Assembly: GCA_045807725.1 (NCBI GenBank)
Contig: JBJMGV010000018.1
Span: forward strand, 20,937-84,936
Source of the DNA: DATENM01 sp045807725
GTDB taxonomy: Bacteria; Acidobacteriota; Blastocatellia; UBA7656
Direction: 5' to 3'
DNA: 64,000 nt
Part shown: positions 63,601 through 64,000 of the stretch, one piece after another
How positions within the stretch are numbered: the first letter of the stretch is position 1
How the letters are laid out: each line of letters begins with the position of its first letter
The notes under the pieces: generated by a model
What the model was told of the DNA's origin: nothing
Databases searched by the model: none
What the model saw: only the letters and a program-made list of their open reading frames with translations
Made by a program: the position numbers and the translations under genes

Positions 63601-64000
63601 CAGAGCTTGCTGGTTAGCCAGATGCAAACGGGCGCTGCAAGCTCTGGCGCTGAGCGCAGCTTGAGGCCCGCTATTAATGCAGGCAAGATAGCGCCGCGCC
63701 CGCTCGACATTCAGAAGCAATGGGACATAGCAAGCAAGCCGGGCGCGAAGCTGCTCATCAACAAATCCGGCTGGTACCGCATCTCGCAACCCGAACTCGT
63801 CGCCGCTGGCTTCGATGTCTCCAAAGACCCGCGCTTCTATCAACTCTTCGTTGACGGCTCAGAGCTGCCTTTGCTCATCAACGGCGGCCAAAGCGGCAGA
63901 CTCGACCCTGCCGACTCCATCGAGTTCTATGCCGCCGCGGTCGATTCTCCCTCGACCAACCTGCGCGCCTTCTATCTCACCAACGGTCAGCAGCCGGGCC
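60634..64000 (+). CDS. Large secreted beta-helix repeat protein leading into a gingipain-like (C25) N-terminal region; 3' end outside window
   Basis: CGGAGGA (60624-60630) precedes ATG at 60634, and no stop occurs in this frame before the window ends: at least 1122 residues. Residues 1-23 are a signal peptide (cut after AFA). About 30-745 is Thr/Ser/Asn/Gly-rich with repeated units such as NNLTINNSAGV and NGTLTLTSGTL, as in autotransporter or passenger-type beta-helices. About 748-870 is a non-repeat domain ending FSPWAISG. Near 893, LIEWQTGYEVQNLGFNLYR opens an immunoglobulin-like module. From about 1030, LLINKSGWYRISQPELVAAG and LDPADSIEFYA match the start of gingipain-like C25 peptidases. 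The catalytic domain would be downstream. The repeat half is more A/T-rich than the rest of the window. Confidence 0.85.
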   Translation, partial: MKKAGLFLAAIFCLTIGSSVAFAQTTYTWNQTGTASWATSTNWTPTRTSPATTDILLFNNGSTTTVTSILTQTIGQLLVSGNTTVNLQANAASTVLTINGGTGIDLSVASGSVLNINGTNTMTIMLSTGATGSISGNMTFSAAAHKLDAADASAITFNSGAILTQGTSCTGNIFTTAGTPNAVIFASGSTFVQQAGANPFGVTQPSSKVVFQSGSLFRVSATGITPAFSGRTYGNFEFNPGSGSQSPTGSATLSIDNLTITTGSLNIGMTGGFNLNGNISVASGATLNFNAASAATITLNGSSAQAISGSGTLTISATETITIANTSGVTLQRALSTSGPINVSSGGLFDCGTNVISGSGTFTLASGGTLGIGSTDGITSSGATGNIQTTTRNLNTAANYIYNGSAAQVTGNGLPSPVNNLTINNSAGVSLSGNSTVNGTLTLTSGTLSIGTNTLTLNGTVTATNGSLSAASGTVNYNQSSDGQAVLASNYGTLQFSNFNKTLASSGTIGIANTFTPGTATGHTITSSTIDFNGSGTETIPAFSYNNLTSSNSGNRTLANGGTVKIAGAFTPGTNTYDVTSNTVEFNGSSAQTMTSSRSFTYNNLTINNSAGVTVGTVVAGTTTVNGTLALSTGALTNGASNTLTLGNGATIIRSVGTLAAAPIFSGMIDVQYTGSSAVLTGPELPTGSTALNNLTINNSGGVTLSANATVNGTLALTSGDLNTTDSFVLTQKGDSTGNGDVIGSVTRADLTTSAKRFGNPNVQITITAGTVTSMTVKLAKGTTFSSFTNSVKRQYRLTLDSGLITAATVRLHYLNSEVNGNSESTLVLWRYDGTSWGMPAGVTSRNDAGASDDNWVELTGVTQFSPWAISGPQQPTDVALMNFNAMSDAQGRVLIEWQTGYEVQNLGFNLYRDLNGKREQITPTLLAGSVMLAGRTAMTAGLSYAWVDHLASPKDYALYWLEDVDASGKTTMHGPVSPAAVAKLPDRAQSLLVSQMQTGAASSGAERSLRPAINAGKIAPRPLDIQKQWDIASKPGAKLLINKSGWYRISQPELVAAGFDVSKDPRFYQLFVDGSELPLLINGGQSGRLDPADSIEFYAAAVDSPSTNLRAFYLTNGQQPG
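61888..62726 (+). repeat. Coding repeats in the beta-helix protein
   Basis: The 17-mer AACAATCTCACGATCAA occurs exactly three times (61888, 62440, 62710), each encoding NNLTIN at the same place in a longer, more diverged unit that continues NNSAGV or NNSGGV and then N-G-T-L. Spacings of 552 and 270 bases suggest whole-unit duplications. Confidence 0.8.

Noticed and set aside
60723..63843. Several leftward open frames near the window end
   Set aside because: All lie opposite one uninterrupted rightward frame that has a signal peptide, ribosome site and domain structure. They mirror its repeats.

Overview
This is a GC-rich bacterial chromosome segment with very tight gene packing, many 4-base stop/start overlaps and mostly rightward transcription. 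A TonB-dependent receptor, a class A penicillin-binding protein and Wzc/Wzm-type envelope genes show a Gram-negative, diderm organism. The gene mix (two-subunit isoquinoline-type molybdenum hydroxylase, BglX-type glucosidase, large secreted beta-helix protein leading into a gingipain-like module) fits Acidobacteriota, perhaps class Blastocatellia. That placement is my inference, not something the sequence proves.

Layout. 1-21.1 kb is a mixed housekeeping and metabolic stretch: the 3' part of a TonB receptor, a leftward PBP1, a small hypothetical gene, glycogen debranching GlgX, UDP-glucuronate decarboxylase, a PabB-PabC fusion, the IorA/IorB pair, a nested inverted-repeat element (13001-13247), a secreted esterase plus secreted GH3 glucosidase, a zinc-ribbon membrane protein, and a LuxR-type response regulator with a soluble triple-PAS histidine kinase. 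A 613-bp non-coding stretch follows.

21.7-56.5 kb is one large exopolysaccharide/O-antigen locus. It opens with a Wzc-type BY-kinase and a Wzm/Wzt ABC exporter whose ATPase carries a C-terminal Wzt_C-like domain. About a dozen glycosyltransferases follow (GT2, GT4, GT9 and a split Alg14/Alg13 pair), with a Wzy-like polymerase and decorating enzymes: a PIG-L deacetylase coupled to a GNAT acyltransferase, a hexapeptide and an AT3 acyltransferase, three methyltransferases, an AsnB-type amidotransferase and a carbamoyltransferase. Gmd and Fcl supply GDP-L-fucose. The locus ends, after a 697-bp A/T-richer gap, with a WecA-like initiating phosphoglycosyltransferase that has an extra cytoplasmic domain. 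I infer that lipid-linked repeat units are started by WecA, built by the glycosyltransferases, decorated, then exported and/or polymerised.

56.6-58.7 kb holds the most unusual part. A near-consensus promoter drives a protein with a PqqD/RRE-like domain, a twin-arginine-like hydrophobic segment and an eight-cysteine tail. Next come a nucleotidyltransferase-fold protein and a 71-residue disordered peptide. An MFS transporter follows.

60.6 kb to the window end is a single open frame, running off the edge, that encodes a secreted protein with beta-helix-type repeats and then a region resembling the N-terminus of gingipain-like (C25) proteins.

I saw no rRNA, tRNA, CRISPR array, transposase or phage gene.
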